Below are positions 1-11,314 of a DNA stretch of 64,000 bases, piece after piece; position 1 is the first letter of the stretch; each line of letters opens with the position of its first letter. Under the pieces are notes generated by a model that worked only from the letters and a program-made list of their open reading frames with translations, did not search any database and was not told the origin of the DNA. The position numbers and the translations under genes were made by a program. Source of the stretch: Dermacentor variabilis (Eukaryota; Arthropoda; Arachnida; Ixodida; Ixodidae); assembly GCF_050947875.1 (NCBI RefSeq), contig NC_134570.1:230377265-230441264 (forward strand), given 5' to 3'.

Positions 1-683
1 GTCGCCCGTGGTGCTAGTTCAAAAGAAAGATGGCACATGGCGTTTCTGCTTAGATTATCGTCATCTAAACAGCATTACCAAGAAAGACGTCTACCCGGTG
101 CCTCGCATTGGCGACGCCGTCGATTGTCTCCACGGTGCCAACTACTTTTCATCACTAGACCTTCGGTCTGCATATTGGCAAATTTCTGGGGATGAAAAAG
201 GACCAAACGGAGACCGTGTTCGTCACCCCTGGCGGTCTATATCAATTCAAAGTTATGCCATTCGGTCTATGAAACGCCCCAGCAACGTTCGAACGTATGG
301 TGGACTCTTTGCTTCAAGGGCTCAAATGGTCAACATGTCTCTGCTACCTAGACAACGTTCTCGTATTTTTGCCTACATTTGGGACACACCTTGAGCGCTT
401 ATCAGCTGTTCTTCTTGTCTTCCGCGAGGCTGGGCTCCAACTAAATTCGTCGAAGTGTCACTTCGGTCGTCGGCAGATTCCAGTGCTGGGTCACCTCGCC
501 GAGGCTACCGGTATTCAACCAGACCCGGAGAAAATTCGGGCTGTGACGTTTTTTCTTGTACCTCAGTCAGTCAAAGACGTCCGAAGTTTTGTACGACTCT
601 GCTCCTACTTCCGACGTTTCGTTAAACACTTTGCAGCGATTGCCCGACCACTTACTGCTCTTCTGAAGAAGGACGTGCCGTTT
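1..683 (+). pseudogene. Decayed Ty3/gypsy reverse transcriptase fragment
   Basis: This is part of a Ty3/gypsy pol gene; the product would be the RT that copies retrotransposon RNA into DNA. Visible blocks are [20 protein letters not shown] near 11-70, [13 protein letters not shown] near 150-185, then after a frame change CYLDNVLVF near 340-370, and the thumb-like stretch ending RPLTALLKKDVPF near 683. The second catalytic Asp of the usual YLDD box reads Asn here, and at least one frameshift lies between about 190 and 300, so it cannot be active. It starts before the window. After 683 the expected RNase H sequence is absent, and at 726 another gypsy element has inserted in the opposite orientation. 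The family call is firm; the exact lineage is not determined. Confidence 0.9.
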
Positions 684-720
684 ATTTCACACGCTTTTAA
701 AGCTGTCTCAAAAGGTACTC

Positions 721-725
721 GACAC
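721..725. repeat. Target-site duplication GACAC, left copy
   Basis: GACAC lies directly before the TG of the left LTR at 726. The same five bases follow the right LTR at 4565-4569. A perfect 5-bp duplication is what Ty3/gypsy integrases leave. Confidence 0.85.
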
Positions 726-909
726 TGTAGTAGCGTGCGGCAACCGAGAAGCCGTACTCCAGAAAACGACAGTGGCCGGTGCAGAACAAGGAATCCCCGT
801 TTATTCTTTTGCACACGCTTTTTATAGGCAGCGGTTACTTATCCGCTGCTGATATCAGTGCCCGTGATGACGAAGTGGCACGGCATGCACTCGGCGTTAC
901 GTCATCACA
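726..909 (-). repeat. 3' LTR of the minus-strand gypsy element
   Basis: This 184-bp LTR runs TG...CA. On the minus strand it begins TGTGATGACG and ends CTACTACA. It carries a TATAAA box (complement of 821-826) and an AATAAA polyadenylation signal (complement of 800-805). It differs from the 5' LTR by three substitutions, all transitions. Confidence 0.93.
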
Positions 910-923
910 TTCCTCCCCCCCAA
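910..923 (-). promoter_or_regulatory. Polypurine tract of the gypsy element
   Basis: On the minus strand a run of seven or so G followed by AGGAA abuts the start of the 3' LTR. This is the position and composition expected for the primer of plus-strand DNA synthesis. Confidence 0.75.
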
Positions 924-946
924 GATCGTCGTCGTCATTACTATCT

Positions 947-1528
947 TCAGTGGCGGACATCGTGAGACCCATATCGGTCTGGTGGTTTCCTGGCACGCTG
1001 ACTTCGGCGCAGCACTGGTGGAGGGTCGGAAGGCGCTCCGGCTTGCGTCTGAGGATGGTCATTGTGGGGAGCAGGCAGTGGCAATTCCTGCCCGTCTGGT
1101 GGTTCCGGCGTTACTGCATCCTCTGGGGGAGGTGCTGCCTCGTCCGCTTCATGATACGCCTGCTGGGGCATGGCTGGGGCCTCCCGATGACGCACAACGT
1201 CCTCAGTGCCGTGTCTTCTCGGGGCCTCTGCACCAACGTTTGGTCCTGCATGCTGGAAACTGCGCGTGCGTAAATGGTCAACATGAACGTGGCGGACTGT
1301 GTTCTGTGTTTTTACGAGATAGGTCACAGGGCTAACTTGCCGCACCACACACCCTTCAGTCCACGACACTTTCTCTTGCCTGACAGTCTTTACGTATACG
1401 CAGTCCCCTGCCCTGAATGAACAGAAAATCGATCTTCGTTGGTCATGCTGCCGCTTTACCGCTTCTTGCTTCCTGCTTCTTGCAAGACGCCCAGCAGGCG
1501 TCTTGCAACGTTGTTGGCACAATAACAC
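947..1528 (-). pseudogene. Integrase C-terminal tail remnant
   Basis: About 190 codons are open on the minus strand. The first third has the look of the C-terminal DNA-binding part of a gypsy integrase: FRAGDCVYVKTVRQEKVSW, then VRQVSPVTYLVKTQNTVRHV and HVDHLR. The rest is a Pro/Glu-rich tail ending near RRSQRARKPPDRYG, a common end for gypsy pol proteins. The HHCC zinc-binding domain and the DDE catalytic core that should precede it are absent, so this is the far side of an internal deletion. It ends just before the polypurine tract. The assignment rests on the motifs listed and on position in the element. Confidence 0.8.
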
Positions 1529-1555
1529 GACTTCCCCACGTGACGCATCCCGATT

Positions 1556-3160
1556 CTAACGATAGCTCCGCGCGTCTGCTATATCGTACGGTACCAGTTC
1601 AGCGTCTTTGACTTGTGCTGGCCATCCTTCCAGTGTATATCGGTAAACCTTGCTTAGCGTGCCGTCATACTTGGTCGCTTTCGCAACATCCATAGCCGTC
1701 AGTGGCGTAGTTTCAAAAACAGCGAGGGTATCTGTCTCCTCTATACCGGTTCCACTTAAAACAGGTAGTCTGGACAGTGCATCTGCAACTTGCATTTGAG
1801 ATCCTTTCCTATATTTCAAGTCGTAGCGATAAGAAGCCAAGATTAAAGCCCATCGTTGCATGCGAGCGGCTGCCAAAGATGGAACCTGCTTCCGTGGCCC
1901 TAAGATGCTTATCAGCGGTTGATGGTCCGTGAACAACGTGAATGTCCGCCCATACAGATAGCGATGATGAAGGCAAAGATTATCGCCAACGCTTCTCGCT
2001 CGATCTGGGCATAGCTACGCTCAGCTTGCGATAGGGTCCTGGACGCAAAAACGATTGGTTTTTCTGTACCATTTGGAAATATATGAAAAAGAACCGCGCC
2101 GAGCCCATACTGCGACGCATCACAGCTTAGCGCCAAGGGTTGCTTTGGATCATAGTAAGCAAGTACCGGACTGGTCGTGAGCAAGTTCTTCGTTTCTCGA
2201 AACGCGAGAGCGCATTTACTTGCCCAATTCCAACGCTTGCCCTTCTTTAACAGCTCGTAGAGCGGCGCAGCTACGGTGGCCAAGTCCGATAGGAACTTAG
2301 CGTAGAATGTTACCATTCCAAGAAAAGACTTAAGTTCTGTACCATTCGTGGGTTCGGGTGCATCCTTTATCGCCCTTACTTTCGATTCCAATGGCTTGAT
2401 TCCCGCTGCTGAAATTCTGTGGCCCAGGTAGCGAACTTCGCTGCAAAAGAGCTTGCATTTTTCCATGCGCAGCGTCACATTGTGATCCTGTAATCGTGTT
2501 AACATCTCTTCTAGCTTTTGCCGACAGTCATCAGCACTCGAACCCCCAATTATGACATCATCAATGTAACACCCTACTTGAGGGACGCCTTTGAGAATCC
2601 TGTCCATGAGCGACTGGAATATGGCAGGAGCACTTGCAATGCCATAAGGGAGACGCTGGTATTGGTAAAGACCTTGGTGTGTGTTCACAGTTAAAATCGC
2701 CTTCGCAGCTTCGTCAAGCTCTACTTGCTGGTAAGCGGTAGCAAGGTCAAGCACACAGAATACCCTTGAACCTGCTAACGTTGCGAACAAGTCTTCTGGC
2801 AACGGAAGAGGGTAATGCTCAGTCAGAAGCGCAGGGTTCACAGTGACCTTGTAGTCGCCACAGAGCCGCACTTTTGCTCCCCCATCCTTGGGTACTACCA
2901 CTAACGGGGTTGTCCAATCGCTTCTGGTGACTTTTTTCAATACCCCAGTCCGTTCTAAGGTATCAAGTTCTTCAGACACAGCTTGCTTCAATGCAAAAGG
3001 CACATGACGGGCCTTGCAAAATACTGGCGTGCTATTTGGCTTCAAATGAGCTTGTGCTTTGTAACCCGTTATGAACCCTATCTGCGGTGAAAACACTGCC
3101 TCAAATTTCTTCTTTAGCTCATCCACGGCATCGTCTTGCTCTACAGCTCGTAGTTCTTGC
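1556..3160 (-). pseudogene. Gypsy RT-RNase H, broken by a frameshift
   Basis: Two overlapping minus-strand frames (1912-3126 and 1556-1936) encode most of a gypsy RT and RNase H. RT landmarks are PLVVVPKDGGAKVRLCGDYK, VFCVLDLATAYQQVELDE, LPYGIASAPAIFQSLMDRIL and the catalytic box YIDD, all present. RNase H follows with LALSCDASQYGLGAVLF and EREALAIIFAF. A frameshift near 1930 then moves the reading to FTDHQPLISILG, which continues through the last RNase H Asp (VADALSRLP) and stops at about 1556, where the integrase should begin. The RT part itself looks undamaged; loss of frame in RNase H and loss of integrase make the product non-functional. Confidence 0.92.
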
Positions 3161-3164
3161 CAGT

Positions 3165-4360
3165 TTAAGCTTTGTCAACCAGTTGCGACCAAGCAGACAT
3201 GGCAGCCTGCCTTCTTCCCCCGTCATCTACTATCAGCACAGGTAAAATATCAGTTTGATCGCCGTGCCCGACTCGCACGTTCACTGATCCTACAACTGGC
3301 ACCAGCTCACCCGTATATGTCCTTAAAGGAACAGTCGCTTTCTTGATAGTCAGTTGCGGAAACATGTGCTGAAAAACCGACTTAGGCATGACGGTGACGG
3401 AAGCCCCTTTGTCTATCTGCATATTTATGGTTTGTCCTTCCATCCGAGCAGTGACGTAGTACGCTGAATTATTATTTGTCATACTGCATATTTCTTGCTC
3501 TTCGTCCGAATCCTCTGCCGGGCTGTCGATTGCATTCAGTGCCTTTGTTCTGCCTGGGCGCTGTCTGCACATTGTTCTCAAGTGACCTTGCTCACCGCAG
3601 TTATGGCACTTATACTTGCGGTACCGACAGCTTTCCGCCGTGTGACGTTTACCGCAACGGAAACACTCTAGGCACTCATTCTTGACTCGATAGCGGTCCC
3701 TAGCTTGACTGTCATGCTTTAGAACATCAACTTCTAATCTGGAATGCCTTTGTGAACTGCCCTGGTGCTCTTATAATGCCATTTGCCGAGTCTGTGTGGA
3801 TGCTAGTTCACGGCTTAACGCGATTTTGCACGCTTGTTCGAATGTCAGCTCTTCAGCTGTAAACAGCTCACGTTGTGTATCGGCGCATCGTAGTCCGGCA
3901 ACTAGTCGGTCTCTAAGTGCTTCGTCTAGAAATTTCCCAAACTCGCAACTTCTGGCCAGGTGCTTCAGCTGAACCACAAATTCGGCTAAAGTTTCTTGCT
4001 CAAGTTGCATCCTTCGCTTAAATCGGCACCTTTCTGCTATCACGGTCTTTCTGGGACTGTAGTGACTTTTTAGCGGAGCCGTTACCTCGTTATACGTTTT
4101 GCTTGATGGGGAATGTGGAATCAACAGGTTCTTCAATACCTCATACACTCGAGGACCCACTACCGTCAAGAATACAGCCAGTTTCCTGCCTTCAGCTATG
4201 TCATTTGCCGAGACGTAAAGCTCAAATCTTTCCAAGTAGGACTCGAAGCTATCGCTTCCTTCGTCAAAGTTATCAGCTTTTCCCACCTTCGCCACTGCAG
4301 CGCCGGCCCCGCGGTAGTCGTCTTTAGCAGCAGTCGAAGAAGCAAGTGACAAGCCGTCCT
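3165..4360 (-). pseudogene. Gypsy gag and protease, with in-frame stop
   Basis: A single minus-strand frame runs from inside the 5' LTR to 3165 but contains a TAA at 3771-3773. Upstream of the stop is a gag capsid-like region (SFESYLERFELYVSANDI, ETLAEFVVQLKHLARSCEF, LRDRLVAGL). Downstream are two zinc knuckles, CFRCGKRHTAESC and CHNCGEQGHLRTMC (about 3567-3660), then a retropepsin-like protease. The protease active site reads IDKGAS where the family has Asp-Thr/Ser-Gly, so the key Thr is replaced by Lys. Another stop at 3165-3167 and a change of frame separate it from RT. I see no convincing gag start codon after the primer binding site. Confidence 0.88.
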
Positions 4361-4362
4361 GA

Positions 4363-4380
4363 TCCCATCCTCGTCGCCAG
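4363..4380 (-). promoter_or_regulatory. Primer binding site of the gypsy element
   Basis: Immediately inside the 5' LTR, after a 0-1 nt spacer, the minus strand reads TGGCGACGAGGATGGGAT. It begins with TGG, the complement of a tRNA CCA end. I do not assign the tRNA. Confidence 0.65.
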
Positions 4381-4564
4381 TGTAGTAGCGTGCGGCAACC
4401 GGGAAGCCGTACTCCAGAAAACGGCAGTGGCCGGTGCAGAACAAGGAATCCCCGTTTATTCTTTTGCACACGCTTTTTATAGGCAGCGGTTACTTATCCG
4501 CTGCTGATATCAGTGCCCGTGATGACGAAGTGGCACGGCATGCACTTGGCGTTACGTCATCACA
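4381..4564 (-). repeat. 5' LTR of the minus-strand gypsy element
   Basis: This is the partner of the LTR at 726-909: 184 bp with 181 identical bases. It has TATAAA (complement of 4476-4481) as promoter and AATAAA (complement of 4455-4460). The GACAC duplication at 4565-4569 follows it. Confidence 0.93.
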
Positions 4565-4569
4565 GACAC

Positions 4570-4989
4570 GTTTTCAAGATTTTGCGTTCTGCTTTCTTCT
4601 CAACTTGCATGAACGTTTTTCTTCGATTTGATAAGCTTAGTCTGATGCTGAAAAATACTGAAGATGGAAAAAAAGAAGTTCAGTCTTTATGTATTTAGCT
4701 TTCAATACATTCTTTAAGTGCGACAAGGACAAAAAATACAGCGCGTTCTGTCTCTTGATTGGATAATAAATTGCTTTGTCGACATGCTGTTAAGGATATC
4801 GAATGTACAGGTAATAGCATATCCTCAAATGGGCCCAGCAATCCTTGGTCACATTAGTACGAGCTCCTTTAAAAGGTGTTGACTATTCAAAGACTGTTGG
4901 CGTTAGTGTTACTAGATTCAATTAGGCTCGATTTACACGTTTAATCCTGATAAGATTCCGTGCGAGGGAATAATTGTCGATGTCTCGTA
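4570..4989. other. AT-rich stretch without a recognised gene
   Basis: Only short frames occur and none has recognisable motifs. The first bases are the continuation of the target into which the gypsy element inserted. The right part may be 5' sequence of the LINE that follows, but no boundary or duplication is visible. Confidence 0.5.
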
Positions 4990-5284
4990 TATGTCAATGC
5001 CTCGTATATTGACCACTGAAGACTTCTCGCCTGCGACAAGGCTCGCTCGAAAAACGCTTCTCGAGTTTGGTAAAAACCAGCCTAATTCTCCCTTATTTAA
5101 ACTATGTTTTAACAAGCTTTTCATTGATAAACAATGTTTTATGCATGATTCAACAAGTGACAGTGTTAAGCAAGTTAAAAGTAGTGTTCCAGATCACGCA
5201 AGCGCACCTGACAATCTGCGTCATCATCCTGCTACATAGCAATGCGCAAAGGGCAGTGGCGTATCATTAACGCCACTAGTCTCC

Positions 5285-6244
5285 GTGCTTGTTGCAAACG
5301 CTAGAAGTGTGTTTCGCAAACGCGTGGAACTAGAATCGCTCATCGATAGCTGTAATGCTGGTATCATTGCATTAACAGAAACGTGGCTACAACCCCATGT
5401 GCAAGATTGTGAAATCTTTGACTTGTCTCGATTTCGTACCTTCCGTTGCGATCGCACTAATCGCAAAGGCGCTATTTCGAAATCCCTGCAAGGTCATCAA
5501 GTCCACTTATACTGTAACCTGGAAGTTGTGTGCGCGTGCGATGATATCAGTTACCGTAAAATTACGATTGTTGCCTGCTACCGCGCTCCATCCTACCTAT
5601 ACACTTTCACCACTGAGCTTCACGATGTGCTTAACACCCTTACTTTGCGGCATCCTTCGAACCCCATTATGTTATTGGGGGCTTTCAACTTCCCCAACAT
5701 ATGCTGGACTACTGAACCTCCGCACTGTTATCCATTTTCTTCACAAAGTAACGACTTTCTTGATCTCTGCTCTTTGTTTTCCCTAACACAATTAGTATTA
5801 GAACCAACGAGGATCTCGGAAAGCGCTGCTAACCTCCTTGACTTAATATTATGCTCTCATCCTGACATAGTTACCAATGTTTTATGCTTACCGGGCTTAA
5901 GCGATCACCTGGGTCTTTCTTTCAACATATTATCTCCTGTGATAAAACCAATTGTTGATAAAAAAATAATTTACCACTACGATAGGGCAAACTTTGACGA
6001 TATTAATATTAAACTAGCTAATTTTCTTGATCCTTTCCTAAGCCAATTTGATGATCGCACGGTTGATGAGAACTGGACCGTTTTCAAAAAGAAAATACAT
6101 GAGCTCACCGACAAGTTTATTCCATCAAGCGTAATATCCTGCAATGTTAAGAAACCCTGGTTCAATTCCAAGTTAAGAAGGCTTTCCAACCGAAAAAAAC
6201 GACTGTATCGAATAGCGAATAAAAGTTCACTGGCATCGAAATAG
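5285..6244 (+). pseudogene. LINE endonuclease domain, inactivated
   Basis: This is the endonuclease-exonuclease-phosphatase-type domain that nicks target DNA for target-primed reverse transcription. Motifs are VANARSVFRKRVELESLI (catalytic Asn), IIALTETWLQ (catalytic Glu), ACYRAPS, a late SDHLGLSF (the conserved Asp-His pair) and a Trp-containing linker. The GDFN-type box reads LLGAFNFPNICW, so the catalytic Asp is Ala. The glycine-rich segment after DRTNRKG seems to have lost several residues compared with relatives. The frame ends at a stop at 6242-6244, well before the RT. The region 6245-6529 continues the linker in broken frames. Confidence 0.88.
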
Positions 6245-6529
6245 GACGCTTATACGGAGGCAAACAGTACTTACACAGAAGCTATTAAACTGCCAAAAAG
6301 GCATTCCAAGTACACACTGTGCCCACAATGCTTGCGAATATCCCTAAAAAGTTTTGGCGTGTTATTAACCCTTCCAAAGATAATTCAATCACGTTGATTG
6401 ATTCCAATGGTTCACCAGTACCCGAAGATGTATGTCCCCATATCCTTAACTCTGTGTTCTGAAACAACTTTATCGTATGTAGTAACCCTGTGCTTCCAAC
6501 TCTCGAGTTGCCCACCCAAATAACCACCT

Positions 6530-8060
6530 ATGGACTTTATTATCATTGAACCTCTTGGGGTCGAAAATGTAATTAAAGGTCTCAAGTTGTCATCAAGTCC
6601 TGGTGTTGATTTGGTTAACGCGAAATTCCCGAAAAATACTGTTGTTTATTCATTTGTTCTGCTTTCAAAAATTTTTAAGCAATCCTTAGATACCCATCGG
6701 CTACCTGCAGATTGGAAGGTCGGGAAGATGGTCCCACTTCATAAGACCGGTAGCAAACATTCGCCTCTAAACTACCGACCCATTTCCCTCACAAGCATTC
6801 CTTGCATGATTCTTGAACATATTCTGTACTCACATTTAGCAAAGCACTTACACAATAATTCATTTTTTACAAAAGCACAACATGGTTTTCGAAAAAACTT
6901 GTCATGTGAAACCAAACTTCTTTCTTTTATTCACAGCCGTCATCTTATTCTCGACAAAGGTTCTTTCGCAGACTGTGTTTTCTTTGATTTCGCCAAGGCC
7001 TTCGACAGAGTGTGTCATAAATTACTTCTATTTAAACTTAGTAAACTTCATCTTGATCCTCACCTGTTTGCATGGCTTGAACATTTTCTCTTTATTCGGT
7101 CACAGTATGCTGTGTTAAAAAATCATATGTCCCCATCTAATCCTGTAGACTCTGGTGTGCCCCAAGGATCAGTTATAGGCCCTCTTCCTTTCTTAATTTA
7201 CATTAACCATTTACCCAATTACGTTTGTTCTAATATTTACCTTTTCGCAGATGACTGTGTTATCCTCCGTGAAATCTCGGACAAATCTGATCACAAGTTC
7301 TTACAAGACGATATAAACGCTATCTCTAACTGGTGTGACGTATGGTTAATGCAACTTAACGTAACTAAATGTAAATGCATGCGGGTAACTCGCAGCAATA
7401 TTCCTCCACCGAACTATTACCTTAATGATACTTCCCTGGAGGTCGTAATCTCCTATACATACCTAGGCGTCCACATAACCTCGTCACTTTCTTGGTCATT
7501 GCACATCGACAACGTAATTAACAATACTAATCGCATGCTAGGTTATCTTCGCCGAAATCTTTCTTCTGCTCCTACATCATTAAATTTAATCCTATACAAA
7601 ACGGTTATTAGGAGTAAAATGGAGTACGCCTCATCCATCTGGGACCCGCACCTCGAAACCCTTACTCAATCACTTGAACTAATCCAAAACAATGCCGCAC
7701 GTTTCATTCATAGCAATTACAGCCGTACATCAAGCGTAACTGCCATGAAAAAAATCTTTGCTGCTTGCTCCTCTCTCAGCCCGGCGTAAGTGCTTTCGCC
7801 TTGCTTTATTTCATAAACTATATTTCCACAATTCGTATTTACGCGATAATATAATATCATCTCCTACCTACATTTCCTCTCGCATCGACCATAGCCATAA
7901 GGTTGGAATCATTCAGTGCCGCAGCAGAACCTGTAACGAATCATTTATTCCTAGGACCTCTCAGGAATGGAACCACCTTCCCGGCGCAGTTGTCGCAGTC
8001 AAGGACAACTCAAAGTTTCGTTCGACCTTATCAGACATCATTACTCCCGGATACAATTAA
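6530..8060 (+). pseudogene. LINE reverse transcriptase, frameshifted near its end
   Basis: The main frame (6530-7789, 419 codons) has all central RT blocks: WKVGKMVPLHKTGS, NYRPISLTSIPCMILEHIL, AQHGFRKNLSCET, motif A VFFDFAKAFDRV near 6980-7015, SGVPQGSVIGPLPFLIYIN, and motif C FADD at 7244-7255. The thumb and C-terminal part follow (YTYLGVHITSSLSW, KTVIRSKMEYASSIWDPH). Near 7770 the reading moves to another frame, which carries the rest of the C-terminal region to 8060. The RT core residues look sound, but the frame breaks and the damaged endonuclease make autonomous activity unlikely. The start used is simply the first Met of the open frame; the true protein would begin upstream. Confidence 0.9.
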
Positions 8061-8302
8061 CTAATCAAATTTGCTGTTTATTGCTGCTTTGTTTATTTAC
8101 TTGTGTATGTTTTTTACCCACTCCCCTCTGTAATACTTGGGTCTTGAGGGTACAATAAAATAAAATAAAAAATAAATATAAATAAATAAATTAAATCAGA
8201 AAGCGTCGCGTTGGATGCGATACAGCCTGTTGTAGACATTCAATCAAATTACAGTGGAGACATGTCAGTATGCTTTTTTATTTTCTTTCTTTATTTATGT
8301 TT

Positions 8303-8532
8303 ACCCGCCGTGGTTGCTCAGTGGCTATGGTGTTGGGCTGCTGAGCACGAGGTCGCGGGATCGAATCCCGGCCACACCAGCTGCATTTCGATGAGGGCGA
8401 AATGCGAAAACACCCGTGTAGTTAGATTTAGGTGCACGTTAAAGAACCCCAGGTGGTCGAAATTTCAGGAGTCTTCCACTACAGCGTGCCTCGTAATTAG
8501 AAAGTGGTTCTGGCACTTAAAACCCCATAATT
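8303..8532 (+). mobile_element. Ruka-like tRNA-derived SINE, copy 1
   Basis: The head is tRNA-like, with an A box around TTGCTCAGTGGC and a B box around GGATCGAATCC, followed by a body with TAGATTTAGGTGCACGTTAA and ending in AAAACCCCATAAT. It is a few percent diverged from the copies at 22479 and 26027. I could not find a clear target-site duplication. Such SINEs are transcribed by RNA polymerase III from the internal A and B boxes and moved by LINE machinery. Confidence 0.88.
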
Positions 8533-9430
<898 letters not shown>

Positions 9431-9500
9431 GGAGCAGAGTGCCATAGCAAACTAGTTCTGCGGAAGCCCGCAAGGTGGAGGAAAGCACATAAAGGGAACG

Positions 9501-9608
9501 ATTGCCATTCACCTGAATTGTAGCTACTAGGGAAATATTTCTTTCTCCTGAAGAAACCTGTATGGGCTTTCTTTGTAGCTTCGTAATACAATTCAGGTGT
9601 GTGGCAAT
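9501..9608. repeat. Small fold-back element
   Basis: Arms CACCTGAATTGTA (9510-9522) and TACAATTCAGGTG (9587-9599) are perfect inverted copies. Outside them ATTGCCA and TGGCAAT pair as well. The whole is about 108 bp, compatible with a MITE-like fold-back. Confidence 0.65.
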
Positions 9609-9928
9609 TTCACCCTTTCAAGCGCGCTATATAGCCAATTGCGCAACCGCTGTCGATGCAAAAAAAAAAGGGGGGGGATTAGAGAGAGAGAGCGACGCAG
9701 TATGTAAAACGCTGATGGAGCTTGTCTTTGTTTAGAAAGCAACTGCGGTAAATCGTCTAGCGTAGGTTACCTGGGTCATTTATGAAGATAATTTAGGCTT
9801 GGCGTTGTCGCTCACTTAAACTAGTGAACAAGGCGTTCCGCCTAGAGAGAATTTTTTTATCTATTACTAAAGTTCCCATAAATTGCCTTTCGTTACATTG
9901 TTTCGAACAACTTGTACAGCCTGTTAAG

Positions 9929-11314
9929 AAAACTCGGAGCGCATTGCATCGCGATGCGGCGAGCTCAGGAGTCGGGTGGCGGCAGCAGCTCGCGCAGGCG
10001 CTCGGGGACCGGAGTTGTCTGCTGCGGCGGCGCGCGCTGGCCGCATGGACGGGAAGTGTGCTAGTGTCAGAGGCAGTGTGCGGACTTGATCGTTACTGCG
10101 TGAACTGAGACTCTTTACTAAGCGTTGTGCGCCGCCAATTGATACGCCTTGTAGGCAAGTTCATCCCTGAACGGTACGGGGCAGTCACATACTATATACT
10201 GATTCCGTACGTTCTTGACGGCGGCTTCCCCAAAGGCGACTGTACATTCCAACACGATAGGTGCCGATCCACACTGCTCGTGTTCTGCAAGAACTGCGCA
10301 CCATCACTATCCTGGAGTGGCTGCCCCGGACCTCAAGAGAGAGAAGAATATAAGGAAGGCAGGGATGCTAGCCAGTCTGGTTGACTACCCTACGCTGGGC
10401 GAAGGGGAGAGAAGGTACTTGCACGAACAGAGAAAGCCGCTCGCGCAAACCAGACGTTCTGAGAAAGTGCCATCACTGCCTTCTAAGCCGATCATCGGTG
10501 GGGACGGTGCTCTAGTACTGTCCCTTCAAATGTCTGGGGCTCATTGAAAGTATTGCTGGGGCGCCATCCATTCGTTGTCCGAGGATCGGCGTTGGCCCAC
10601 CATCTTCAGTGAGTGGGACGTGCTGCGAATGAACACATCGCTGACCGAGTCACTTTACACATCACGGCCCTCCAGAATGAGCGCTGTCATCGCTGCCGCT
10701 GGGGACATGACGAGATACTAAGTTCGGAGCGTGACGCGTCCATTTCCCCGCCGACGGGCAGGGCCTGTCTGGTGTAATGCACTATTCTCGAGAAGAATCA
10801 ATTCCGGCTCATTGTCTAAACCTAAAACATTCCTTTATTCCTATCCGCTTGTTTCATCGTGTTTGACCTCATAGCTATCATTGTTGAGTGCTTTGTATTC
10901 CTCTCGAGTCAAATAAAGACTGAGTACATTGCGCGCACATTTTGGTGTGCCTTTCTTGTCACTGCGTAATACGGCAGCACACACAGTGAAGAAATATTCG
11001 TGCGCACAATCAGTACCTCGGCCTTTCGAAAGAACAAACGAAGCACGCTGTCAAATAGAGTTTGCGGAACTTCAATATCGCCACTGAAGGCTCAGAGGTA
11101 GGCGTCGCACAAGTCAGGAATATCGGCTCAGTTCCCGCAGTGACGATGAAACCGACGCACTGCACCTCACACGCTTCCCGACAATGCGGCCAGCGCGCGC
11201 CGCCGTAGCAGACGACGCCGACTCGGCCCCTCGAGCGTCTGCGCCTGCGCGAACTGCTGCTGCCGCCCGACTCCAGCGCACGCCGCATCGCCGATGCAAT
11301 GCGCTCCGAGTTTT
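9929..11314. mobile_element. 1.4-kb element with about 200-bp inverted ends
   Basis: The left end (9929 to about 10125) and right end (about 11105 to 11314) are inverted copies, starting AAAACTCGGAGCGCATTGCA on both strands. They share further blocks such as GGCGGCGCGCGCTGGCCGCA. They differ by scattered substitutions and small indels. The interior has no recognisable transposase; it includes an AATAAA at 10912 or so. No target-site duplication is clear. It may be a non-autonomous DNA transposon, or two copies of one sequence in opposite orientation. Confidence 0.6.

Larger units (their letters stand above)
726..4564 (-). mobile_element. Complete but defective Ty3/gypsy LTR retrotransposon
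   Basis: The element is 3839 bp, bounded by two 184-bp LTRs and a GACAC duplication, and reads on the minus strand. In element order it carries 5' LTR, primer binding site, gag with two zinc knuckles, protease, RT, part of RNase H, an integrase C-terminal tail, polypurine tract and 3' LTR. Family members with full integrase are longer (about 5 kb); here the integrase zinc-binding and DDE core regions are missing between about 1528 and 1556. Gag has an in-frame stop, and frames break between protease and RT and inside RNase H. The LTRs differ at only 3 of 184 positions, so insertion was fairly recent although the coding part is crippled. This suggests mobilisation in trans. Confidence 0.92.
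4990..8197 (+). mobile_element. Decayed non-LTR retrotransposon (LINE, CR1/Jockey-like)
   Basis: In order it contains a short 5' open stretch (4991-5239), an apurinic-type endonuclease domain (5285 on), a reverse transcriptase (6530-7789), a C-terminal region in a shifted frame (7758-8060) and a 3' tail of AATAAA/AAATA-like repeats at 8153-8197. This order and tail are typical of CR1/Jockey-type LINEs. Several frame breaks and substituted catalytic residues show it is dead. The 5' limit is approximate because no target-site duplication could be seen. Confidence 0.88.

Noticed and set aside
605..1062. Minus-strand frames at the left LTR
   Set aside because: They cross the LTR boundary and duplicate the LTR-derived start of the gag frame seen at 4469; they are not separate genes.
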